In this document: one piece after another, positions 23,961-31,091 of the stretch
Layout of the letters: the number at the start of each line of letters is the position of its first letter
Position numbering within the stretch: the stretch's first letter is position 1
Source: Acidobacteria bacterium 13_1_20CM_2_55_15
GTDB lineage: Bacteria; Acidobacteriota; Terriglobia; 20CM-2-55-15
Assembly: GCA_001920875.1 (NCBI GenBank)
Contig: MNKP01000007.1
Span: 1 to 35,700 of the forward strand
Direction of reading: 5' to 3'
DNA: 35,700 bases
The notes under the pieces: model-generated
Databases searched by the model: none
What the model saw: only the letters and a program-made list of their open reading frames with translations
Told to the model about the DNA's origin: nothing
Program-made: the position numbers and the translations under genes

Positions 23961-24974
23961 ATGTGTGATTTTGCTGCGGATGCTGATGCGGCTCGTCAAC
24001 TGCTCGTAGGCCGCGTCCTGACAGTCGAACGGGTCCGGCAACTCAATGCGAAGGACTACTTCTATCAGATGCTCAAAGACAACCCGGAGATGCTCAAAAT
24101 TTATCCGGGAATTGAAAACGAGTTGTTGAAGGGCGCGATCGATTGTCACATCCATGCGTATCCCGATTTCGTTAACCGGTCCCAGGACATGATTCAGATC
24201 GCAATCGACGCCTCCAAGGCCGGGATGCGCGCCCTGGCATTCAAGGATCATTGGAACGTCAGCGCCAATGCCGCATTCCTAGCTCAGCGCCATATCGATT
24301 ATCTGGTCGAAAAAGGAGAATTAACGCATCGCGTCGAGATTTACGGCGGGGCGGGAACGTGTTTGGGAATGAATCCCGAAGCCATCCGCATCGCGCTTCA
24401 GTATCCCAACTTCAAGATGATCTGGTTCCCGACGTTCACGTCTTTGGGATTTTGGCGCGGCGCGGGACATCCGGAGCGAGGCGGCGTTCGTCTGGTGAGT
24501 GAGTCCGGAGAGGTATTGCCCGAAGTCGTTCAAATCATGGAAATGGCTGCCGCCAAGAAAGCCGGGATCGGGTTTGGACACACGGACTTCAAAGAACTGC
24601 TGCCGCTCGCCAAAAAAGCGCGCGAACTCGGCGTCCGGGCGACGCTCGATCATCCTTTGCTGGAACTCAACAAACTTCTGTTGGATGAAATGAAGCAACT
24701 CGCGGAACTCGGCGTTTATGTGGGAACCTACTGCCAGCCGATGATTCCCAGCTTGTATCAGCCGGTGGCCGATCCCATGGAAACGATTCGCACGATCAAG
24801 GAAATCGGCCCCAAACGATGTATCATCGGTAGCGATTTCGGCCAGGTCCTTCATATGGACAGCATCGACGGCATGAGAGTCTTCATCCGCGCACTGCTCG
24901 CTTTCGGAATCAAACCGGATGAGGTCAAAGTCATGCTGCATGACAATCCGGCCAAGCTGATGTGGCTGGATTAA
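23961..24974 (+). CDS. DUF6282 family metal-dependent hydrolase-like protein
   Basis: A 337-residue protein with an amidohydrolase/PHP-like metal site: DCHIHAYPDF (His63, His65), then ALAFKDHWN, GIGFGHTDF, ATLDHPLLE and IIGSDFGQ. These are the blocks expected to bind metals around a TIM barrel. The call to DUF6282 rests on the HIHAxPD start and the FKDHW block. No substrate has been recognised; lactone or amide hydrolysis would fit the fold. AAGGAGG lies just before ATG 23961. It is the third gene of the CoA-transferase operon, and a strongly folded element follows 18 bases after its stop. Confidence 0.78.
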   Translation: MCDFAADADAARQLLVGRVLTVERVRQLNAKDYFYQMLKDNPEMLKIYPGIENELLKGAIDCHIHAYPDFVNRSQDMIQIAIDASKAGMRALAFKDHWNVSANAAFLAQRHIDYLVEKGELTHRVEIYGGAGTCLGMNPEAIRIALQYPNFKMIWFPTFTSLGFWRGAGHPERGGVRLVSESGEVLPEVVQIMEMAAAKKAGIGFGHTDFKELLPLAKKARELGVRATLDHPLLELNKLLLDEMKQLAELGVYVGTYCQPMIPSLYQPVADPMETIRTIKEIGPKRCIIGSDFGQVLHMDSIDGMRVFIRALLAFGIKPDEVKVMLHDNPAKLMWLD

Positions 24975-24992
24975 GCTGACGGCCGTTTATCG

Positions 24993-25062
24993 GCAATCAG
25001 GAAATTGCTTTTCCCAATCGGGAAAAGCAAAATCCTTGAAAGGAATCGCTTTTCCTGATTGC
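24993..25062 (+). repeat. nested inverted-repeat element with two alternative folds
   Basis: An outer perfect 12-base stem (GCAATCAGGAAA at 24993-25004 and TTTCCTGATTGC at 25051-25062) encloses a perfect 11-base hairpin (25005-25015 and 25020-25030, loop AATC) and a small hairpin near 25032-25045. A competing hairpin pairs 25021-25028 with 25048-25055 and extends inward. The unit AATCRGGAAAAGC recurs in both orientations. The element ends nine bases before the AAGGA ribosome-binding site of the DUF3891 gene, so it could be a repeat cluster, an attenuator or a structured leader. Confidence 0.75.
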
Positions 25063-25076
25063 GGGCGCAAGGAACC

Positions 25077-25856
25077 ATGATCGTACGCAAACAGGGTAAC
25101 GACGAACTCATCCTGATCGGGCAGACCGATCATTCCCGATTAGTCGGCCAGCTTGCTGGCCGTTGGGGAAACGACACGTTTGCGGCACCCCAGCCGTATG
25201 CCTCGGTGGTACGTGCGGCGGCTTTCCACGATTACGGCTGGCTGCGGTACGAAACCAGTCCGCTCCTCCACCCCGAGACAGGAGAGCCGTACCAATTTTT
25301 GCAGGTGCCGCTGGGCACAACGCAACTCGAGGCTTATCAGTGGAGTCTGGATTGGCTTGCCGGCATCGACCGGTATGCGGGATTGATTATCAATATGCAT
25401 CGGACGGGCCTGTGGAAAAACCGGTACGGCACGATTACACATCCGGGTGGTTACAATCTTCGCGATCTGACTCCCGAGGTCGGGCAGTTCATCGAGCGGA
25501 ATGAGGCGTGGCAAGAGCGGGAGCGCGCATCGTGGGACGCAAACCCCCTCTGGACCAACTACAGGTTGATGCAAGTGTGGGACCTGCTTGGTCTTTATTT
25601 CTGTTGCCACGAACCCTACGAGGATTACATTGAGCCGGTGCCGGTAAGCTATTCAGAGAAAAGAGAGACCCGTGTTACTTTGATCCCCCTGGGGCCGTAC
25701 CACGTTAAGGTGGATCCATATCCGTTCAATGCCCGGCCCTGCAACATTCAACTCGCCTTCAAGCGGTTGCCCAAAACCTCATTCGAAGATGCCGAAGAGT
25801 TCCACCGCGCATACTTCCAGGCCGAGAACGATCTGTTACGTTTCGAGCTGCTTTAA
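25077..25856 (+). CDS. DUF3891 family protein
   Basis: A 259-residue protein matching the DUF3891 pattern: MIVRKQGNDELILIGQTDHS, LAGRWGNDTF and a His-Asp pair in AAFHDYGWLRYE, with further histidines in INMHRTGLW. The family is uncharacterised; the early TDHS and FHDYGW segments suggest a metal-dependent HD-like helical fold, which is inference. The start at 25077 is chosen because AAGGA lies three bases before it; an earlier in-frame start at 25059 would lie inside the folded element upstream. Downstream is low-density sequence. Confidence 0.8.
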   Translation: MIVRKQGNDELILIGQTDHSRLVGQLAGRWGNDTFAAPQPYASVVRAAAFHDYGWLRYETSPLLHPETGEPYQFLQVPLGTTQLEAYQWSLDWLAGIDRYAGLIINMHRTGLWKNRYGTITHPGGYNLRDLTPEVGQFIERNEAWQERERASWDANPLWTNYRLMQVWDLLGLYFCCHEPYEDYIEPVPVSYSEKRETRVTLIPLGPYHVKVDPYPFNARPCNIQLAFKRLPKTSFEDAEEFHRAYFQAENDLLRFELL

Positions 25857-26031
25857 GCAGGCTGCAACTGAGGGGTCTTACCCGCAGAGACAAGAGTACG
25901 CGCTCGCGGCGAAGGTGTTGGATTCGCAGTGTGGGGGACAAATTTCAAACACCTGTTGCGATTGATAGACTTTGCGTTGAAGTCGTATTTAAAAGTTTCC
26001 GTCGACAACCCATCCAGGGTGAGGACCTCGC

Positions 26032-26247
26032 TTATTTACCGGCAGAGGCGCCGGAGTATTCGGTGTTAGCCAGTTCTCGCTTGATGCTCAGTGAACGTTC
26101 AAGATCTAAGATTTCCTCTGTTTGGGCGCGCTGGACCAATCGTTGCAAATAGATCAACCCTTTTACCGCAAAATAGATCACTTCAGCTGTAAAAGCGGCG
26201 GTGGCAGCAACCACATAACCCATCCCTAAAGCTTCGTAAATACTCAT
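26032..26247 (-). CDS. small single-pass membrane protein, function unknown
   Basis: A 71-residue protein with one hydrophobic helix (about residues 9-35) and a charged C-terminal helix rich in Gln, Arg and Glu (about 36-58), then a Gly/Ser tail. AAGGAGA precedes the ATG by seven bases, so the gene looks real. I do not recognise the family. It stands alone in a gene-poor region. Confidence 0.55.
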   Translation of the reverse strand: MSIYEALGMGYVVAATAAFTAEVIYFAVKGLIYLQRLVQRAQTEEILDLERSLSIKRELANTEYSGASAGK

Positions 26248-26628
26248 TCAATCTTCTCCTTAGCGTGCCGGGTCGCGTGTCGCTGAAGATGTCGCATCGC
26301 GATTCCTTCAGTGATGGACGTCTGAACCTGGAGTGTCGCTCGAAAGCGGCTGTCTTATATCGGACGCTTGTTCAGACGTCAAATAAAAACTGCTACGGAC
26401 AACAAAAAAGTATCGGAAGTAGTCGCGTCGATGGCACCTTGGGTCCAACCGGGCATTTGATTGTCTTCGTCTCGATCTCGGAACGCGGGTCCATAAGAAA
26501 AAGAGGAGTGGACCAAAAAAGTCTCGAGAAACGAACATTCCAAGAACTTGGGGCAATCGCGCTGCCCGTTCCGGACGGCAAGAGCTTAGCCTTGCTCTCG
26601 GTATTAATCACGGGCAAGCGCTTTTGGA
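26248..26628. other. 381-base stretch with no recognised gene
   Basis: Reading frames are open on both strands, but neither has a good ribosome-binding site nor a recognisable protein. It may be remnant DNA between a small gene and a broken cytochrome gene. Confidence 0.4.
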
Positions 26629-27147
26629 TCAATGACAGTCGTGGTGGAGGGGGTCTGGCGCAGGCGGGCCTTCGATGCAGGGAATCGCTCTTAGATATTC
26701 GTAGATGGCCCGCAGGTCATTGTCCGTCATATTTTGAAAATTCGGCCACGGCATCACTTGGAGAAGGTTACCGTTGAACGGAGCCGGAACACAGGTTGCG
26801 TCGGGAACTCCTGGACAGGTGGGATGGAGGTGATCAAAATCCACACCGGTTCTCATGATCTGACGAAACTCTTCGAACGTGTCGCCCCCTGAAGGCAGAC
26901 CAGTCTTATCCGGAGTTAAATTACGGGAGATAATATTCGCTCCAGAAGGAGGCGTCCCCAACTGGCCAAAATTCCTGCCGCCGCCCAGGTATGTTGCTGG
27001 GTTGATGTGCTTCGGCTGGCCAAAGAATGGGTTTCCGCCCGGAAGGAATTGGTTGTTCCCAGGCCCGGCGTTGTGGCAAGCGTTGCAGTCACCCGGCCCA
27101 TTGACTAGATAGCTGCCTAATCCCAAGGTAGTTGTGGGGAAGGCCAA
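26629..27147 (-). pseudogene. cytochrome c family protein lacking its signal peptide and N-terminus
   Basis: The frame encodes a c-type cytochrome body: heme motif C-N-A-C-H in GPGDCNACHN, then GGNPFFGQPKHINPATYLGGG, IISRNLTPDKTGLPSGGDTF, FDHLHPTCPG, VMPWPNFQNMTDNDLRAIYEYL and a C-terminal IPCIEGPPAPDPLHHDC. Met in MPWPNF may be the axial ligand. Intact members begin with an exported N-terminus of about 50 residues. Here that part is missing, and the reading frame has only a TTG with no ribosome-binding site. Upstream, in a different frame, lies the start of an unrelated gene. The cytochrome part is therefore probably not made as an exported protein. Confidence 0.7.
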
Positions 27148-27229
27148 TGCCCCAGCCGGCGAGGAGACCGAACAGCCGATTGAAAAGCCGCTCGATCGGA
27201 TTGGGTCGCGAAAATCGTGTGCTGTCCAT
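27124..27229 (-). pseudogene. 5' fragment of a deazaflavin-dependent (DUF385-type) oxidoreductase gene
   Basis: From an ATG at 27229 preceded by GAGGG, the frame reads about 35 residues including NPIERLFNRLFGLLAG and GLPHNYL. This is typical of the N-terminus of nitroreductase/deazaflavin-dependent proteins, where GLPHNYLLQVRG would follow. Similarity stops at about 27124, where cytochrome c coding sequence begins in another frame. The piece is likely one side of a deletion junction. The family call is from memory of the motif and is moderate. Confidence 0.5.
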
Positions 27230-27455
27230 CCCTCACATGATCATCCCAACCGCTCCAAACGTCCACCGCGCCATGAGCCATTTATGAGAGTGCAGCGCGG
27301 CCGGCAACAACGGCTAACCTCGATTCGTGGGGTCGAAGGCGTCATTGAGAAGCGTGCATTGTTAGTTGAATGGGTGTAGGCCTTTCTGAGCGCACAGAGC
27401 GTCAGACGAACATTCTTTTAACGTGGAAGGTTTGCTTCATCCGGCATTCGCCAGC

Positions 27456-27689
27456 CTACGCTGCGTCGGAAGTCTTCGATTTGCCCTCAGTTGGCGCACT
27501 GATCGGCTGTTCCCAGTCAAGCGACGTCTTGTTGGCGCCGGATTCGCCCTTGGCTCGCTGCTTCAACCGCCACCATGAATGAGAGCAGTCGTCACAATCT
27601 TGAAGATGGCGCAACTCGTGGGGTTGAAGGACCGCGAGGCGGTAAGCGAAGGCCCTAATCAAGTCGGATGATAGATGTTGCCATAGCAT
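27456..27689 (-). CDS. small zinc-finger-like (H-x3-C-x2-C) protein
   Basis: A 77-residue protein read from the ATG at 27689, which has a GGGGG-containing stretch upstream; the frame is open to 27725. It carries H-L-Q-D-C-D-D-C followed by SHSWWRLKQ, the H-x3-C-x2-C arrangement seen in anti-sigma-factor zinc domains. No membrane segment or sigma-factor gene is nearby, so a regulator role is only a suggestion. Confidence 0.4.
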   Translation of the reverse strand: MLWQHLSSDLIRAFAYRLAVLQPHELRHLQDCDDCSHSWWRLKQRAKGESGANKTSLDWEQPISAPTEGKSKTSDAA

Positions 27690-27917
27690 ATAACACCCCC
27701 GCTCACCACAATTAGCACGAAACATTCCAGTTTGGCCTGGGACTTAACTTACTGAAAACCATGACAACCGGAGCGAGGACGAAGCGCAGTGGCAGAGGGC
27801 TGCCACCGACAGAGAGGGAAAAAATCACTTTCGGATGGGAAAAAGTCCTACACGACCAATGGTCAAAAATGGCCGCGCCGTGGGCGATTGGGCTGACTGC
27901 GCCGTCTGAGTGATTAC

Positions 27918-28634
27918 TTGAGCATCGACGATTGGCTCACATCGCTAGCCGAAACAGACGAGGAACTCCGGGAGCTGAATATACCGAGAATACATTTCCT
28001 CCAGAACCGCTGGCCCACGGATCGATTACTGGAGTTGGAGCGGGATGAGCAATTCTCCAATAGGCGTGTCATTCTCGCGATGTATGTCGGCCAGCGTGCG
28101 TACATCCTGTTTTCCGATTGGACCGAATACCAGGTCATCGCTGCGATAGAGCCGAAGGACAAACCCTCGCTGTATCGGGCAGTGGTTGGCAAGCTACTCG
28201 AGAATCGAAGCTTTGTCCCTACGCGGCCGACCCACATTAGAAATCGCCGGCCTGATCTTGTACCCGATTTCACAGTCCCATATGAGCATCGCGATAAAGA
28301 GACACCCACGGCTGATTGGGCCCCGGTTGGTACCAGACCTCACCATATATGGAGAAGCTTTCTTTCTGATGTTTTGGTAGGTTGGTTCGGAAAGTGGCTC
28401 AACCTACCTGAGATGGGATTTTGGCATGAAGAAATGCCTGAATCCATTAGTAGCACGTATGGAGGGATTCTCATGAAATATGAGCTGAGCAATGGAGGCG
28501 AACAGCGGGCCCGGCCGACACAGAAGAAAGAAGAACAGCTTCAAACCGGAGAAATGCCCGCCAGATCGGGAAAAATCAAAGCGATTGAAAAACCACCGCA
28601 GCGCCCAAACAAGAAACAGAAGCAAGCTTCGTGA
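27918..28634 (+). CDS. hypothetical protein, about 238 residues
   Basis: A 238-residue protein from a TTG start without a good ribosome-binding site. The first 120 residues have a believable globular composition (LELERDEQFSNRRVILAMYV, YILFSDWTEYQVIAAIEP), and the opposite strand shows the serine/arginine-rich pattern of a shadow frame. A middle part rich in His and Trp follows, then a Lys/Gln/Pro-rich disordered tail from about 195. I do not recognise the family. It lies just before a large hairpin and in a region of broken genes, so it may be accessory DNA. Confidence 0.45.
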   Translation: MSIDDWLTSLAETDEELRELNIPRIHFLQNRWPTDRLLELERDEQFSNRRVILAMYVGQRAYILFSDWTEYQVIAAIEPKDKPSLYRAVVGKLLENRSFVPTRPTHIRNRRPDLVPDFTVPYEHRDKETPTADWAPVGTRPHHIWRSFLSDVLVGWFGKWLNLPEMGFWHEEMPESISSTYGGILMKYELSNGGEQRARPTQKKEEQLQTGEMPARSGKIKAIEKPPQRPNKKQKQAS

Positions 28635-28646
28635 GCGAATCACTGG

Positions 28647-28701
28647 GGGGCGCACACCTGAACTCCCCAATTTCGAATTCGGGAGTTCAGGTATGCGCCC
28701 C
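28647..28701. repeat. long inverted repeat (21-base arms) after the hypothetical gene
   Basis: The arms 28647-28667 and 28681-28701 are complementary with one mismatch (GGGGCGCACACCTGAACTCCC on the left), around a 13-base loop. There is no T tract, so a simple terminator is unlikely. A dispersed palindromic element is more likely. Confidence 0.75.
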
Positions 28702-28773
28702 TTGAACCAATGTGCCATGAACGTCGTTGAGAGCCCCCGGATGTAAGTCCGACGCATACGTAAATCAATCCGT

Positions 28774-29379
28774 CTAGTGAATAACGGGCCGAAGGAATGA
28801 GATAACTGCGATGCTGATCCCTTCTACCGCTTTTCCGCCGGTTCTTGCTGATGAGAATTTCCAGGCCGCCACAGCTTGACGCGCTGCGTCGGTCAATGAC
28901 GGGACATCATGAACCGTGCGGATCTGCTCGATCTGGCCATTCGCTCCGATCTTCAACTCCAGAATAACGACGCCTTCGGCAATCGAATTGACCGGATACG
29001 GCGCATCTGAAATGAACTCGGGTAAGGGCGGTTGATTCGAGGCCGGAGGCACTTGGGGCAAGTAGGTCCCAGGACCGGAGCTGAATATCTGCCTCGGCCG
29101 ATAGAGGAATACCGCACTCACAACGAACTTCTTGCTCGAATCGACGCTGGTGAACTTCCATCGCCGGACTGAGTCCACTGACGGCTTCAGGAATGGCGAC
29201 GTGCCGGCAACCGTCGAGATATTCCGGACAGTACCCGCTGAATCGATCGCGACATTCAGAACTACGACGCCGCCAAACGGCGTATTAAGCGGCGGAATCG
29301 GAGGTACAGCAAGCCGCAATTGCGGAGGCGCCTGAGCAAGCAGGGTTCGAACGAGAGCGATGGCGAGAAGAGGTTTCAT
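28774..29379 (-). CDS. secreted protein with two TonB C-terminal-like domains
   Basis: A 201-residue protein with a short signal peptide (to about residue 15) and two TonB_C-like units. The first runs about 25-100 (FGGVVVLNVAIDSAGTVRNI ... SVRRWKFTSV) and the second about 120-200 (EGVVILELKIGANGQIEQI ... AVAAWKFSSA). Each keeps the VVILxVxIxxxGxV and AxxxWKF blocks. It lacks the membrane anchor and Pro-rich spacer of true TonB and has no ExbB/ExbD neighbours. Such proteins are common in Acidobacteriota and their role is unclear; periplasmic protein contacts are likely. Confidence 0.75.
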   Translation of the reverse strand: MKPLLAIALVRTLLAQAPPQLRLAVPPIPPLNTPFGGVVVLNVAIDSAGTVRNISTVAGTSPFLKPSVDSVRRWKFTSVDSSKKFVVSAVFLYRPRQIFSSGPGTYLPQVPPASNQPPLPEFISDAPYPVNSIAEGVVILELKIGANGQIEQIRTVHDVPSLTDAARQAVAAWKFSSARTGGKAVEGISIAVISFLRPVIH

Positions 29380-29397
29380 ATCTAAATTGGACGGCCG

Positions 29398-29517
29398 TCA
29401 TTTTGACTTCTTCGGCGGTCTGGCTGGATGCGTCTTCGATGGCCGAACGTTGCCTGGTTTTCGGATGCGCTCGACTTTCCAGGTCCGAATGACTTGAGGG
29501 TGTTTTGGTTTGTCCAT
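29398..29517 (-). CDS. very small basic protein (39 residues)
   Basis: A short frame from ATG 29517 to a TGA at 29398-29400 encodes a Lys/Arg/Pro-rich peptide containing VIRTWKVERIRKPGN and ending PPKKSK. The composition is that of a nucleic-acid-binding or ribosome-associated peptide. It lies 18 bases before the TonB_C-like gene on the same strand. The ribosome-binding site is weak, and no family is recognised. Confidence 0.4.
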   Translation of the reverse strand: MDKPKHPQVIRTWKVERIRKPGNVRPSKTHPARPPKKSK

Positions 29518-29858
29518 ATCAAATCAGGGCCTCGACGACTTCACACCATGTAGGTCGATGCCGGATGACAATACGTCGTGATTTCATCTTCAACACCAAC
29601 TAAGAACATAACACGGCGCATCGTATCGAACAGTCGCTTCGTGTCCCGCTCGTCGATAGCCGACAACCTCGTGCGGGGGTGAAGACGAGATACAGGTCTT
29701 TCGGGGCCCGCGGCACCATCCCGTCAAACACATTATGATCGATCTCGAAACCTGACTGTCAGACGTGAACCGACGCTGGCTTACCCGCTCATCCGATTTC
29801 GCGCCCGAAGCTCTGAAGGTAAGCTGTCGGCAGCTATTCAAGGAATTGGAGTTCCTCC
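29518..29858. other. 341-base stretch with no recognised gene
   Basis: No convincing frame, hairpin or repeat was found. It separates the minus-strand small genes from the plus-strand 29859 gene and probably holds the promoters of both. Confidence 0.35.
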
Positions 29859-30050
29859 GTGAATCTGCTGCGGGTTGGCGACGAAGTAAAGGTGGTCTGT
29901 CCGTCATCGCAATGGCGGGACGCGCGTGGCGTCATAACTGAAATTATCCAGCGGAGGGATGAGCAGAACGGAAAAACACTCCAGGAATGCGCTGTCACGT
30001 TCAAAGCCGGCCGCCGCTGGTTCATGGCTGAACATCTCATCAGACTATAA
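29859..30050 (+). CDS. small conserved-looking KOW/SH3-like protein
   Basis: A 63-residue protein starting at GTG with GGAG seven bases upstream. The sequence RVGDEVKVVCPSSQWRDARGVITEI followed by GKTLQECAVTFKAGRRWFMAEHL looks like a small SH3-like beta barrel (a VGDxV start, a turn at ARGV, and a closing RxWFxxEHL). Such barrels bind RNA, DNA or protein. I recall similar small proteins in environmental genomes but no assigned function. Confidence 0.6.
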   Translation: MNLLRVGDEVKVVCPSSQWRDARGVITEIIQRRDEQNGKTLQECAVTFKAGRRWFMAEHLIRL

Positions 30051-30465
30051 GATCTTCCAACACCGACCGTTTGTTGCGTGCCGAAGTGTGCATCCGGTGG
30101 CCGATCGAGCCGGACTGTGCTGAGTCCATAGACGTCAGCCGTGATACTTTGATTCCCTTTCTTTGCGCCCATTTCGGTTTTTCCGGATCCAAGGCGACAA
30201 CTGAAGTCGATGACTTCCTCAACATGTTCGAAGAAAAGCTGCGACGGCGCGAAGGAATCTGAAGAGCCGATCCAATACCACCGCCGACGACGTATTTTAG
30301 TGTTCGGGAACTCCGGTCGAAGAGCCAGTAATCCTCGAAATGGGAATCGCTTGATCCTGCCTCCGAGCGATGAGGCCACTTGCCGTCAGGTGAGGCGGAA
30401 ACACTCGTCACCCGTCTTCAACTTTGGCTCACACGGTCGATCAGTCATTGACCATGATGTGTTGG
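30051..30465. other. 415-base stretch without a supported gene
   Basis: Frames are open on both strands, including a 63-residue plus-strand frame at 30071-30262 from TTG, but none has a ribosome-binding site or recognisable protein. Confidence 0.35.
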
Positions 30466-30771
30466 TCATGGCCGTGCCTTACGAGGAGAAGGCGGCACGT
30501 TCTGTTTCCATGCCTCGATCGTCACATTGAATTCCGGAACGTGGTGCCGTTCCCATTGGCGCCAGAAGGCCTCGCGCAGGCCGGCCGACACGGGCTTGCC
30601 TTGCTGTTGCAGCATAACGATCAGCCAGGGCTCTTCTTTCGCGTCGTGTGCGGTGCGATGCAGAATGCGAACGGCTTTGTGGGAACCTTTGGGAATGACA
30701 AGGGGAGCGCCCGTTTGGATGTTGATGGCCTCCCACGATTGATTCAACACCAGGCGGAAGGTTTCTTGCAT
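30466..30771 (-). CDS. hypothetical protein, 101 residues
   Basis: A 101-residue protein with a good GGGAG ribosome-binding site six bases before the ATG. The first half contains FRLVLNQSWEAINIQTGAPLVIPKGSHKAVRI, a plausible beta-rich domain. The middle LREAFWRQWERHHVPEF is helical, and the tail is basic and proline-rich. No family recognised. It overlaps open frames on the plus strand, but the minus strand has the better start signal. Confidence 0.5.
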   Translation of the reverse strand: MQETFRLVLNQSWEAINIQTGAPLVIPKGSHKAVRILHRTAHDAKEEPWLIVMLQQQGKPVSAGLREAFWRQWERHHVPEFNVTIEAWKQNVPPSPRKARP

Positions 30772-31091
30772 AACAGGCTCCCGTCATGTAGACGATACCA
30801 GATTTTGTTGAGCGTAGGCTGAGAATTCTCCGTATTCACTGTTCTGCCTTTTGATCTTTGCACTGTTTTCCAATGCGCGTATGAGCGTCATTCGAATCTG
30901 GACGAGATTCTCAACCTTCGAGCTTCAGACGGAATGGTTCTTCTACAGTGCTCCTGGACCCTTTCCAGCGAGATAATGTGATTGAGGGAGAATTCATCTC
31001 CAAGGCGCGAGCTGATTCCGATTAATCCATTTCAAAGCGCGGACGGTCTAAATCACCATTCCGGGAGAGTCACCCTATCGGAGGTGTTCGT
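30772..31091. other. 320-base intergenic stretch
   Basis: No gene recognised. GGAGG at 31080-31084 is the ribosome-binding site of the next gene, and the divergent promoters of both neighbours should lie here, but no clear -35/-10 pair stands out. Confidence 0.35.

Noticed and set aside
24993-25062. Folded element considered as a tRNA
   Set aside because: The size and three-way fold are similar, but there is no T-loop GTTCRA sequence, no CCA-type acceptor end and no sensible anticodon arm.
26265-26777. 170-residue plus-strand frame considered as a transposase remnant
   Set aside because: No DDE, Y1 or helix-turn-helix motif, and it overlaps the end of the cytochrome c frame.
30071-30262. 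63-residue plus-strand frame after the small KOW-like gene
   Set aside because: TTG start with no ribosome-binding site and no recognisable pattern; could be chance.
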